NCBI GenBank assembly: GCA_050247895.1
Contig: JBFWTJ010000012.1
Span: 1-24,186 of the forward strand
Direction: 5' to 3'
Source: CAVPEW01 sp050247895
GTDB lineage: Bacteria > Actinomycetota > Acidimicrobiia > Acidimicrobiales > VFJN01
DNA length: 24,186 nt
Shown here piece by piece: positions 14,574 through 21,366 of the stretch. A program made the translations under genes and the position numbers. Numbering within the stretch: position 1 is the stretch's first letter; every line of letters begins with the position of its first letter. The notes beneath the pieces are model-generated. The model saw only the letters and a list, made by a program, of their open reading frames with translations. It ran no database searches and was not told the DNA's origin.

Positions 14574-15390
14574 GACCCGCGCCCCCCGCCGGACCGCGGG
14601 CACCTACGTGATGCGGGTCGTGGTCGTGGCCTACCTGCTGCTGCTCGTGGCCTGGCCCGTCTCCCTGGTGGCGAAGAACACCTTCGCCGACGGGTTCGAC
14701 AGCCTCTCGTCGATCCTGGGCGACCCCGACGTCACCCATGCCCTGCGCCTCACCGTGGTCGTCGCGGTCACCGCGGTGGTCATCAACACGGTGTTCGGCG
14801 TGGGGATCTCGCTCCTGCTCGTCCGCTACGAGTTCCCCGGCCGCCGGGCGCTCAGCGCGCTCATCGACCTGCCCCTGTCGGTCTCGCCCATCGTGGTCGG
14901 CCTGGCCCTGATCCTGGTCTACGGCGGGCGCGACGGCTGGCTCGGCCCGGGCCTGGAGGACGCCGGGCTCCAGGTGATCTTCGCCACCCCGGGCATGGTC
15001 ATGGCGACCTCGTTCGTGGCCCTGCCCCTGGTCGTGCGGGAGGTCGTGCCCGTGCTCCAGGAGGTCGGCACCGACCAGGAGCAGGCCGCCCGCAGCCTCG
15101 GCGCCAGCGCCCTGCAGACCTTCCGCCGCATCACCCTGCCCACCATCCGCTGGGCCGTGGTCTACGGCGTGGTGCTCAGCCTGGCCCGCTCGCTGGGCGA
15201 GTTCGGCGCGGTCAAGGTGGTGTCGGGCAACATCCTGGGCGAGACCCGGGTGGCCACCCTCGTGGTGGAGGAGAAGTACCTGAACTTCGACAAGGCCGGC
15301 GCCTACGCCACCGCCTTCCTGCTCACGCTGGTGTCGGTCGCGTGCATCATCGTGGTCTCCCTGATCCGTCCCCAGGAGGGTCGTCGATGA
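14566..15390 (+). CDS. cysW: Sulfate ABC transporter permease CysW
   Basis: This is the second membrane subunit of the sulfate importer, 274 aa with six membrane segments. It contains LIDLPLSVSPIVVGLALILVYGG, the ATPase-contact loop EQAARSLGASALQTFRRITLPTI and the CysW-like ARSLGEFGAVKVVSGNI. The last block, EKYLNFDKAGAYATAFLLTLVS, also fits CysW. It starts with GTG at 14566, overlapping cysT by 8 nt, and its stop overlaps the cysA start (ATGA). The C-terminus is short and encodes part of the strong ribosome binding site for cysA (AGGAGG, 15374-15379). Confidence 0.93.
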   Translation: MAETRAPRRTAGTYVMRVVVVAYLLLLVAWPVSLVAKNTFADGFDSLSSILGDPDVTHALRLTVVVAVTAVVINTVFGVGISLLLVRYEFPGRRALSALIDLPLSVSPIVVGLALILVYGGRDGWLGPGLEDAGLQVIFATPGMVMATSFVALPLVVREVVPVLQEVGTDQEQAARSLGASALQTFRRITLPTIRWAVVYGVVLSLARSLGEFGAVKVVSGNILGETRVATLVVEEKYLNFDKAGAYATAFLLTLVSVACIIVVSLIRPQEGRR

Positions 15391-16397
15391 GCATCGAGGT
15401 CCGCTCGGTCGGCAAGCGCTTCGGCGACTTCGTCGCCCTCGACGACGTGTCGGTGAGCATCCCGACGGGCCAGCTCACCGCGCTGCTGGGCCCCAGCGGC
15501 GGCGGCAAGTCCACGCTGCTGCGGATCATCGCCGGGCTGGAGGAGGCCGACAGCGGCACGATCGAGATCGAGGGCACCGACGCCACCCGGCTGCCGGCCC
15601 AGAAGCGCAACGTCGGCTTCGTCTTCCAGCACTACGCGGCGTTCAAGCACCTGTCGGTGTTCCGCAACGTGGCCTTCGGCCTCGAGATCCGCAAGCGGCC
15701 CAAGGACGAGATCCGCGACCGGGTCCACGAGCTGCTCGACCTGGTCCACCTCCGCCAGTTCGCCGACCGCCTGCCGTCCCAGCTCTCGGGCGGCCAGCGC
15801 CAGCGCATGGCGCTGGCCCGGGCGCTGGCCGTGGAGCCCACGGTCCTGCTCCTCGACGAGCCCTTCGGCGCGCTGGACGCCAAGGTCCGCAAGGAGCTGC
15901 GGGACTGGCTCCGCCGCCTGCACGACGAGGTCCACGTCACCACGGTGTTCGTGACCCACGACCAGGAGGAGGCCCTGGAGGTGGCCGACGAGATCGTGGT
16001 CATCAACGACGGGCGGATCGAGCAGATCGGCAGCCCCGACGACCTCTACGACGCGCCGGCCAACGACTTCGTGATGCGCTTCCTCGGCCCGGTGACCCAG
16101 CTCGGCGGCGAGCTGGTGCGGCCCCACGACCTCGAGCTGCACGACGTCGAGGTGGACGGGGCGGTGCCGGGCCGGATCGACCGGGTGGCCCGGGTCGGCT
16201 TCGAGGTCCGGATCGACGTGGTCACCGCCGACCAGGTCGTGCTGGTCACCGAGACCCGCAGCGACTTCCAGGCCCACGGGTTGGGCGTGGGCTCGACGGT
16301 GTGGGTGCGGCCGACGCCCGGTGCGCCGCGGGTGGCGGCCGGTGCGGCGGCGCCGCCGGCGGGCGACGCGGTGCCGGCCGACAGCTCAGTGGGCTGA
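15387..16397 (+). CDS. cysA: Sulfate ABC transporter ATP-binding protein CysA
   Basis: This ATPase powers the CysTW channel. The 336 aa product has Walker A GPSGGGKST at 35-43, a Q-loop in FVFQHYAAFKHLSV, the signature LSGGQRQRMALARAL, Walker B VLLLDEPFGALDA and the switch His in THDQEEALEVAD. HYAAFKHLSVFRNVAFGL is characteristic of CysA. A C-terminal TOBE-like domain starts near FLGPVTQLGGELVRPHDLEL, followed by an Ala/Pro-rich tail. The ATG at 15387 has an unusually good AGGAGG 7 nt upstream, which stands out among its GTG-starting neighbours. The last 12 nt overlap the convergent Rrf2 gene. Confidence 0.95.
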   Translation: MSIEVRSVGKRFGDFVALDDVSVSIPTGQLTALLGPSGGGKSTLLRIIAGLEEADSGTIEIEGTDATRLPAQKRNVGFVFQHYAAFKHLSVFRNVAFGLEIRKRPKDEIRDRVHELLDLVHLRQFADRLPSQLSGGQRQRMALARALAVEPTVLLLDEPFGALDAKVRKELRDWLRRLHDEVHVTTVFVTHDQEEALEVADEIVVINDGRIEQIGSPDDLYDAPANDFVMRFLGPVTQLGGELVRPHDLELHDVEVDGAVPGRIDRVARVGFEVRIDVVTADQVVLVTETRSDFQAHGLGVGSTVWVRPTPGAPRVAAGAAAPPAGDAVPADSSVG

Positions 16398-16853
16398 CCA
16401 GGCCCCGGGCTGGGCGACGAGCGCGCGCACCTGGGGCGGCAGCTCGCCCCGGGCCAGGTCGTCGATGGTGACCTCCTCGAGCACCGAGCGCAGGGCGACG
16501 CGGACCGCGACCCACAGCGACACGAAGGGCTCCTCGACGCCGTCGTCGGGCAACTCGTGGGGGCGGAACCCCCGGACCGAGGCCAGGGGACCCTCCAGCA
16601 CGCGGATCACGTCGGCCACGCTGATCCGGTCGGCGGGCCGGCCCAGCGTCCAGCCGCCCTCGGGGCCCCGGTGGCTGCGGACGAGGCTGGCGTTGCGCAG
16701 GCTGCGGAGGATGTCGTCGAGGAACTTGCCCGGGATCGACTCCTCGGCGGCGAGCAGCTCGCGCTTGACCGGCACGCCGGGTCGTTCGCGCTCGGCCCGG
16801 GCCAGGGCGACGACGGCCCTGACGGCATAGTCCACCTTGTGGGTGATCCGCAC
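16386..16853 (-). CDS. Rrf2-family transcriptional regulator, cysteine-free, CymR-like
   Basis: This 155 aa DNA-binding protein has the Rrf2 winged helix at the N-terminus: MRITHKVDYAVRAVVALA, then IPGKFLDDILRSLRNASLVRSHRGPEGGWTLGRPADRISVADVIRVLEGPL, which is the full family pattern. No cysteine is present anywhere, so it cannot hold an Fe-S cluster as IscR, NsrR and RsrR do. CymR, the cysteine-metabolism repressor of Firmicutes, is also an Rrf2 protein acting without a cluster. The gene overlaps the end of cysA tail to tail, so it is a natural candidate to control the sulfate importer and the cysteine dioxygenase operon. The GTG at 16853 is the chosen start because MRIT is the usual N-terminus. 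Binding partner and ligand are unknown. Confidence 0.88.
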   Translation of the reverse strand: MRITHKVDYAVRAVVALARAERERPGVPVKRELLAAEESIPGKFLDDILRSLRNASLVRSHRGPEGGWTLGRPADRISVADVIRVLEGPLASVRGFRPHELPDDGVEEPFVSLWVAVRVALRSVLEEVTIDDLARGELPPQVRALVAQPGAWSAH

Positions 16854-16905
16854 CGGGGAAGTATCCCAGACAGGGCTGGCGGAGCCGGGACCGCCTATAG
16901 ATTAC

Positions 16906-16934
16906 TTGACCGGTCGGAATAACGTAGATAGTGT
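16906..16934 (+). promoter_or_regulatory. Orphan rightward promoter
   Basis: TTGACC (16906-16911) and TAGTGT (16929-16934) are separated by exactly 17 nt. The start site would be about 16941. No rightward gene follows; transcription would run through a hairpin and then antisense into the ridA-like gene. Confidence 0.5.
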
Positions 16935-16942
16935 CCCGGCGT

Positions 16943-16985
16943 TGCTCCGCTCCGGCGCTCGCGCGGGCGGCGCTGGAGCGGAGCA
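16943..16985 (+). other. 16-bp stem-loop, possible small-RNA element or terminator
   Basis: Bases 16943-16958 pair with 16970-16985 around an 11-nt loop. All pairs are Watson-Crick except one at 16954/16974, which is G-U in a rightward transcript but an A-C mismatch in a leftward one. It lies 12 nt beyond the stop of the ridA-like gene and could end that operon, although no T-run follows. It also starts almost exactly at the predicted start of the orphan rightward promoter, so a structured small or antisense RNA is possible. Confidence 0.5.
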
Positions 16986-16996
16986 CTGCCGGCGCC

Positions 16997-17404
16997 TCAG
17001 CGGGCCCGGGCCACCGCCGAGATCTCGACGAGCTGCTCGGGGGCGGCCAGGCCGGCCACCTGGACGGCGGTGACCGCGGGCCGGTGCTCGCCGGTCCACT
17101 CGGTCAGCACCGGTAGCGCGGCCGAGAAGGCGCGCTGGTCGGTCGTGTACACGGTCAGGACCAGGACGTCGGACCGGTCGCCGCCGATGCTGGCCAGGAG
17201 GCGGTCGATGACCTCCAGGACGTGGCGCACCTGGTCGGCCATCGAGCCGACGCCGACGACCTGCCAGCCGTCGCGGCCGCCGGTCATGGGCGTGACGCCC
17301 TGGATGTGGGCCACGCCGGCGTGGACGACGACGGCCGACAGGCCGATGCGGTCCAGGTAGGCGGGGTCGAGGGAGCCGACGTCGGGGTTGAGGCGGGTGA
17401 TCAC
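16997..17404 (-). CDS. RidA/YjgF-fold protein lacking the catalytic arginine
   Basis: The RidA family hydrolyses reactive enamine/imine intermediates from PLP enzymes. This 135 aa product has the chorismate-mutase-like fold pattern: AVVVHAGVAHIQGVTPMTGG, MADQVRHVLEVIDRLLASIGG, VLVLTVYTTD and the final LVEISAVARAR. Compared with Escherichia coli RidA, whose PARSCVEV carries catalytic Arg105, the aligned segment here is PAVTAVQV, so Val111 replaces the Arg; Glu127 matches RidA Glu120. Imine deaminase activity is therefore unlikely, and it probably belongs to another Rid subgroup. The GTG at 17404 follows AGGAG at a 9-nt spacing and overlaps the stop of the MOSC gene by 4 nt, so the two are coupled. 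Confidence 0.87.
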   Translation of the reverse strand: MITRLNPDVGSLDPAYLDRIGLSAVVVHAGVAHIQGVTPMTGGRDGWQVVGVGSMADQVRHVLEVIDRLLASIGGDRSDVLVLTVYTTDQRAFSAALPVLTEWTGEHRPAVTAVQVAGLAAPEQLVEISAVARAR

Positions 17405-18369
17405 GTGGGGTTGCTCCTGTCTCGGGTCGTGGGGACGGGACCTGCCGGCGCGGGGCCGGCGGGACGGTGGTGCACGGGATCGCCGACCCGGACCGGGCCG
17501 TGGCGGGCGACGTCCGCGTAGACCCCGGCGCACGCCCATCGCCCGAACCCCGGGACGTCCTTGGTGTTGGCCCGGGCGATGGTCCGCAAGGTGCCCCGGT
17601 CCAGGGGCACGTCCGGGGCGTGGGCCAGGGTCGACATGACGCAGCGCGGCGTGGACATCCGGATGCCGGCCACCGCGGCCGGCCCGATGCGGACCTCGTC
17701 GCCGACCCAGCCGTCCTCGACGAAGCCCTCGGCCACCGTGTCGATCAGCATCGTGGGGCGGTACCGGCGGGCGTCGAAGGCGGCGGAGGGGTCGATCTCG
17801 CGCAGGTGCCGGATGGTCGAGGTGGTGACGAGGTGCAGCGGGGTCAGGTCGAAGAACGTGTTCGTGCCCCGCGGCTCGTAGGTGGCCACGTGGTCCCCGT
17901 GCTCGTCCTCGACCGCGTCGGCGTAGACGCTCTCCTTGGCGATGCCGGTCGAGCGCATCCAGACGATCTCGGTCTTGGCCCCCTCGGGCACCGAGGACAC
18001 CAGCGCCACCCGCCGGCCCAGGTAGCCCGACATGGCCTCGTCCAGGTCGGTCCCGACGTTGCGGGCCCGGGTCCCGTCCGGGAAGGCCACCTCCAGCAGG
18101 GGCAGCTCGCGGCCGGGGGAGGGCGGGTCCACGTACGCAGCCCGGCAGGCCAGCATCGAGCCGTACTTCCGCGGGTTCTTGGCGTTGCAGAGGTTGCCGG
18201 TCTCCAGGTCCAGGAAGCCGAACTGCCGGTCCCCGGTGATGCCCTCGTCACCGACGTGGGTCTCGTCGATCGTCGTGCCCCCGATCGACTTGATCGGGTA
18301 GAGGAAGATCGTCGCCACGGTCCCGACGCGCCGCTCTCCCGCGGACGCCTCACCACTCGCGTTGGCCAT
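17401..18369 (-). CDS. MOSC domain-containing protein
   Basis: MOSC domains bind molybdenum cofactor or carry sulfur; members include YcbX and the mitochondrial amidoxime-reducing component. The 322 aa product has the MOSC N-terminal barrel (IFLYPIKSIGGTTIDE near residue 20, then GDRQFGFLD) and the C-terminal MOSC core with the conserved Cys243 in TPRCVMST, the expected cofactor-ligand position. No Fe-S ferredoxin domain is fused, unlike YcbX. The ATG at 18369 follows GGAG in the leader. It is translationally coupled to the downstream RidA-fold gene. A 64-nt imperfect hairpin lies in its leader. The role may be reduction of N-hydroxylated compounds or sulfur transfer; both are inference from the family. 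Confidence 0.87.
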   Translation of the reverse strand: MANASGEASAGERRVGTVATIFLYPIKSIGGTTIDETHVGDEGITGDRQFGFLDLETGNLCNAKNPRKYGSMLACRAAYVDPPSPGRELPLLEVAFPDGTRARNVGTDLDEAMSGYLGRRVALVSSVPEGAKTEIVWMRSTGIAKESVYADAVEDEHGDHVATYEPRGTNTFFDLTPLHLVTTSTIRHLREIDPSAAFDARRYRPTMLIDTVAEGFVEDGWVGDEVRIGPAAVAGIRMSTPRCVMSTLAHAPDVPLDRGTLRTIARANTKDVPGFGRWACAGVYADVARHGPVRVGDPVHHRPAGPAPAGPVPTTRDRSNPT

Positions 18370-18390
18370 CGTGCTCCAGAGGTCTGAAGT

Positions 18391-18454
18391 CGATCGCCCA
18401 CGCGGGTGCTCGGGTCCCCTCGCGGAGCGGAGGGCCGCACCACGCGGGCGATCG
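18391..18454 (-). promoter_or_regulatory. Long imperfect hairpin in the MOSC gene leader
   Basis: Nested pairing spans 64 nt: CGATCGCCC (18391-18399) with GGGCGATCG (18446-18454), GCG (18402-18404) with CGC (18443-18445), GGTGC (18405-18409) with GCACC (18437-18441), and CCCTC (18417-18421) with GAGGG (18430-18434) around an 8-nt loop. It ends 21 nt before the ATG at 18369, next to the ribosome binding site. The whole gene-free stretch 18370-18602 holds this element, a possible TACCCT -10 box on the minus strand (18546-18541) and a small GC hairpin at 18584-18596 just after the stop of the upstream gene. The position suggests cis-control of MOSC translation. Confidence 0.45.
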
Positions 18455-18602
18455 GGACGCGCCGAACACGATCTCGTGCTCGGTCCTGGGTTCCCGACTG
18501 CCTCGAGGACAGCCCTTCCTCTCGGCGGATGGCCGACGGGAGGGTATGGCACGAGCCTAAGGCGCGCCCCTCCCCGTCGTCCACCGCCGACGGCGGCCGG
18601 CG

Positions 18603-19544
18603 TCAGCCCTCGTCGAGGAGCACCACCTTGCCGAACTTGGACCCGGCGGCGAACCGCTCGTAGGCCGCGGCGGCGTCGGCCAGCGGGTAGGTCGCCGCGA
18701 TCGGGACCCGGATCCGGCCGCCCGCCACCAGGGGCAGCACGTGGCGCTCCAGGGCCCGGGCGGCCAGGGCCTTGTCGGCCAGGCTGCGGGCCCGCAGCGT
18801 CGAGCCGTGGATGCGGCCCCGCTTGGCCATGAGCAGGCGCAGGTCCAGCTCGCCCTTGGTGCCGCTGCCGATCCCGATGATCGAGATGCGCCCGCCGACG
18901 GCCAGCGCGGCCAGGTTCGCCCCCAGGTTGGTCGCGCCGACCAGCTCCAGCACCACGTCGTAGGGGCCGTGGTCGCCGAAGTCCTCGGGGGCCACGACCG
19001 TCGCGCCGAGCGCGGCGACGTCGTCGCGCCGCTCCGGCGAGCGGACCGTGGCCACCACCGAGGCGCCCGCGGCCACGCCGAGCTGCACCGCGGCGACCCC
19101 CACGCCCCCGGCCGCGCCGTGGACGCAGAGCCGCTCGCCCAGGCCCAGGCCGGCCTGGGTGAACACCGCGTCGTGCGCGGTCATGAACACCTCGGGGAAC
19201 CCGCCGGCCTCGGGCCAGCCCCAGGCGTCGGGCACCGCCATGAGCTGGGACTCGGGCACCAGGCAGAGCTGGGCCTGGCCGCCCCCGCCGACCACGGCCA
19301 TGACCCGGGCCCCGACCGGCGTGGTCGTGCCGGGACCGGCGGCCGCCACCTCGCCGGCGATCTCCATGCCCGGGACGTCCGCCGGCCAGCCCGGCGGCGC
19401 CGGGTAGCGGCCCTTGACCTGGTGGAGGTCGGCGCCGTTGAGGCCCGCGGCCCGGACCCGGACCAGCACCTCGCCGGTCCCGGGCTCGGGGTCGGGGCGC
19501 TCGGCCCATCGCAGCGCCCCGTCTTCGATCGTCACCGCGTGCAT
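18603..19544 (-). CDS. Quinone oxidoreductase-like zinc-free alcohol dehydrogenase family protein
   Basis: This 313 aa medium-chain dehydrogenase/reductase has the GroES-like start with VRAAGLNGADLHQVKGRYP and VPGMEIAGEVAAAGPGT, then the NADPH-binding motif HGAAGGVGVAAVQLGVAAGASVVAT. It ends FAAGSKFGKVVLLDEG, typical of the family. Structural-zinc cysteines are absent. It belongs to a different branch from the reductase at 6972 (AGLNGADLHQ versus AAVNFVDLLL). The ATG at 19544 has GGAGGG about 6 nt upstream. It is divergent from the amidohydrolase and shares a symmetric -10 element with it. The substrate is unknown; NADPH-dependent reduction of enones or quinones is the family activity. Confidence 0.86.
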   Translation of the reverse strand: MHAVTIEDGALRWAERPDPEPGTGEVLVRVRAAGLNGADLHQVKGRYPAPPGWPADVPGMEIAGEVAAAGPGTTTPVGARVMAVVGGGGQAQLCLVPESQLMAVPDAWGWPEAGGFPEVFMTAHDAVFTQAGLGLGERLCVHGAAGGVGVAAVQLGVAAGASVVATVRSPERRDDVAALGATVVAPEDFGDHGPYDVVLELVGATNLGANLAALAVGGRISIIGIGSGTKGELDLRLLMAKRGRIHGSTLRARSLADKALAARALERHVLPLVAGGRIRVPIAATYPLADAAAAYERFAAGSKFGKVVLLDEG

Positions 19545-19569
19545 CGCGGGCCCTCCACATCTCGTCCGA

Positions 19570-19591
19570 AACAGTGATCATCGTTAGGGTA
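19570..19591. promoter_or_regulatory. Bidirectional -10 element next to an imperfect palindrome
   Basis: TAGGGTA (19585-19591) reads TAGGGT rightward and TACCCT leftward, so both strands match TANNNT with shared bases. Rightward it ends 6 nt before the GTG at 19597 (leaderless); leftward it would give a leader of about 35 nt for the gene starting at 19544. AAC-N2-TGATCA-N2-GTT (19570-19585) is a symmetric 16-bp site overlapping it and could bind a regulator of both genes. Confidence 0.55.
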
Positions 19592-19596
19592 CGCGG

Positions 19597-20427
19597 GTGC
19601 CTGACACCGCCGCGAAGGTCATCGACATCCACCACCACGTCGGCGCCGCGCCCGCCATCTCGGCCGGCACGCTCACCGACGAGGAGATCCGCCGGGCCGA
19701 GGACCAGGACCTCGCCACGCGCCTGGCCTTCATGGACGCCAACGGGATCGACCAGGCGGTCCTGCTGCCCGGCTCGGGCGGGGGGACGCCCAACGGCTTC
19801 GCCGACCGCTGCGACCGCAACACCCGGGTCGCGGCCTACCGCGACCGCGAGCCGACCCGCTTCGCCGCCGCCCTCGGCTCGGTCAGCCCGTCCGACGGCG
19901 ACCTGGCCCTCGACGAGATCGAGCGCTGCTTCGGCGAGCTGGGCATGGCCGGGCTGGTCTGGCACCACCGCTTCGACGGGGTGACGATCGACCACGGCCA
20001 GATGGACGCCTTCCTCTCCCGCCTGGCCACCCACGGCAAGCCGGCCTTCGTCCACATCCTGGCCGACTCCACCCTCGAGGCCCCCTGGCGCCTGGAGATC
20101 CTGGCCGACCGGTTCCCCGAGGTGCAGTTCCTGGCCCTCGACGCGTTCTCGTCGGTGACCCAGTCCCACTGGATGCCCTACCTGGCCTCCAAGCACCCCA
20201 ACATCGCCTTCGACACCGCGATGATGGTCTCCTGCGGCCACTTCATCGACGACTTCGTGGCCAAGATCGGCGCCGAGCGCCTCTGCTTCGGCACCGACTT
20301 CTACTCCTCGCCCCGGCTCTTCGGCGTGCCGCTGCCCCTGGTCGAGACCCGGGCCCTCGGCTTCACCCGGGCCCAGGAGGACGCCATCCTCGGCGGCAAC
20401 GCCCAGCGGATCCTGGGGCTGGCCTGA
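19597..20427 (+). CDS. Amidohydrolase 2 family metal-dependent hydrolase or decarboxylase
   Basis: This belongs to the ACMSD-like amidohydrolases, TIM-barrel enzymes that use a metal ion to hydrolyse or decarboxylate small carboxylic substrates. The 276 aa product starts VIDIHHHVGAAP, with metal ligands His12 and His14 (His13 between them), has central HGKPAFVHILADS with another probable ligand His, and ends with CFGTDFYSSP carrying the catalytic Asp, then GGNAQRILGL, the family's closing motif. The GTG at 19597 is 6 nt after TAGGGT. The downstream dehydrogenase starts 1 nt after its stop, so the two form an operon, likely for breakdown of a hydroxylated or carboxylated ring compound. The substrate is not predictable. 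Confidence 0.88.
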   Translation: MPDTAAKVIDIHHHVGAAPAISAGTLTDEEIRRAEDQDLATRLAFMDANGIDQAVLLPGSGGGTPNGFADRCDRNTRVAAYRDREPTRFAAALGSVSPSDGDLALDEIERCFGELGMAGLVWHHRFDGVTIDHGQMDAFLSRLATHGKPAFVHILADSTLEAPWRLEILADRFPEVQFLALDAFSSVTQSHWMPYLASKHPNIAFDTAMMVSCGHFIDDFVAKIGAERLCFGTDFYSSPRLFGVPLPLVETRALGFTRAQEDAILGGNAQRILGLA

Positions 20428-20428
20428 G

Positions 20429-21358
20429 GTGGCCGGGGAACCGAGCACCCACGCCGTCGACCTCGACGGGCGCGTCGCCCTGGTCACCGGAGGCGCGGCC
20501 GGCCTGGGCCGGGCGTACGCCGAGCTGCTCGGCGCCCGCGGCGCCCGGGTCGTGGTCAACGACCTGGCCGGCGCGCCCGAGGCCGCCGGCCGGCTGGCCG
20601 CGGCGGGCGTCGAGGCCGTGGCCGACGAGCACGACATCGCGGCCCCGGGCGCCGCGGCGGCGATCGTGCAGCGCGCCCTGGACGCCTTCGGCCGGCTCGA
20701 CGTGCTGGTCAACAACGCCGGGATCTCCGAGCAGGTGGCCGTCGACGAGCTGACCGACGACGCCGTGGCCCGGATCCTCGACATCAACCTCCGGGCCTCG
20801 ATCGACCTGACCCGGGCCGCCTGGCCGGCCCTGCGGGCCGCGGGCGGCGGCCGGGTCGTCAACACCTCGTCGCCCACCATCCTGGGCAACCCGCTCGGCA
20901 TCGCCTACCAGTCGTCCAAGACCGGGATCCTCGGCCTGACCCGCTCGACCGCGCTGGCCGGGGCGAAGGAGGGGATCAAGGTCAACGCGGTCATGCCGAT
21001 GGCCCACACCCCGATGGTCGACCGCCACGGCAGCGAGCCGTTCCGCACCATCCTCGAACAGCACTTCCCGGCCACCGAGGTGGCCCCGCTCGTGGCGGTC
21101 CTGTCCTCGTCGGCCTGCCCGGTCTCGGGCTCGGCCTTCCTGGTCGGCGGGGGCCGCGTGGCCCACGTCGTGCTGGCCATGACCGCGGCCCACGTGGCGC
21201 CGGGGGCCACCCCCGAGGACGTGCTGGCCGCCCTGCCCGGCGTCCTGGACCCGGCCAGCCTCTGGGTCCCGGTCGACCGGGCCGACGAGCTGGCCCGGGG
21301 GATCGCCGACCTGGGCATCGAGGTCGACGGCCCCGTCGCCCCCACCGCGGCCCGGTAG
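20429..21358 (+). CDS. Short-chain dehydrogenase, HSD17B4-like
   Basis: This 309 aa NAD(P)-dependent dehydrogenase has TGGAAGLG at 20-27, NNAG at 95-98, and the active-site Tyr160 and Lys164 in YQSSK, all standard. It is about 55 residues longer than a classical member. VAPLVAVLSSSACPVSGSAFLVGGGRVAHVV after the core matches the dehydrogenase part of peroxisomal multifunctional enzyme 2 (HSD17B4), which acts on 3-hydroxyacyl-CoA or hydroxysteroids. The GTG start lies 1 nt after the amidohydrolase stop. The stop lies 8 nt from the convergent modC stop. A role in acyl-CoA or steroid-like catabolism is inference. Confidence 0.9.
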   Translation: MAGEPSTHAVDLDGRVALVTGGAAGLGRAYAELLGARGARVVVNDLAGAPEAAGRLAAAGVEAVADEHDIAAPGAAAAIVQRALDAFGRLDVLVNNAGISEQVAVDELTDDAVARILDINLRASIDLTRAAWPALRAAGGGRVVNTSSPTILGNPLGIAYQSSKTGILGLTRSTALAGAKEGIKVNAVMPMAHTPMVDRHGSEPFRTILEQHFPATEVAPLVAVLSSSACPVSGSAFLVGGGRVAHVVLAMTAAHVAPGATPEDVLAALPGVLDPASLWVPVDRADELARGIADLGIEVDGPVAPTAAR

Positions 21359-21366
21359 GCCCCGGC

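Noticed and set aside
16931..17116. Small rightward open frame starting with GTG after the orphan promoter
   Set aside because: The GTG lies inside the -10 box, there is no ribosome binding site, and the frame is antisense to the ridA-like gene with no recognisable protein features.
18584..18596. GC hairpin CCGCC-GAC-GGCGG just after the quinone-oxidoreductase-like gene
   Set aside because: The stem is only 5 bp with no T-run; it is not strong enough to call a terminator.
18370..18602. Known molybdenum-cofactor riboswitch upstream of the MOSC gene
   Set aside because: A long hairpin is present, but I could not recognise the conserved core of the known motif, so it is reported only as a structured leader.
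17401..20901. Single minus-strand frame of 1166 codons
   Set aside because: Only its last 323 codons (from ATG 18369) are a real MOSC protein. The rest passes through an intergenic region and other genes in the wrong frame.
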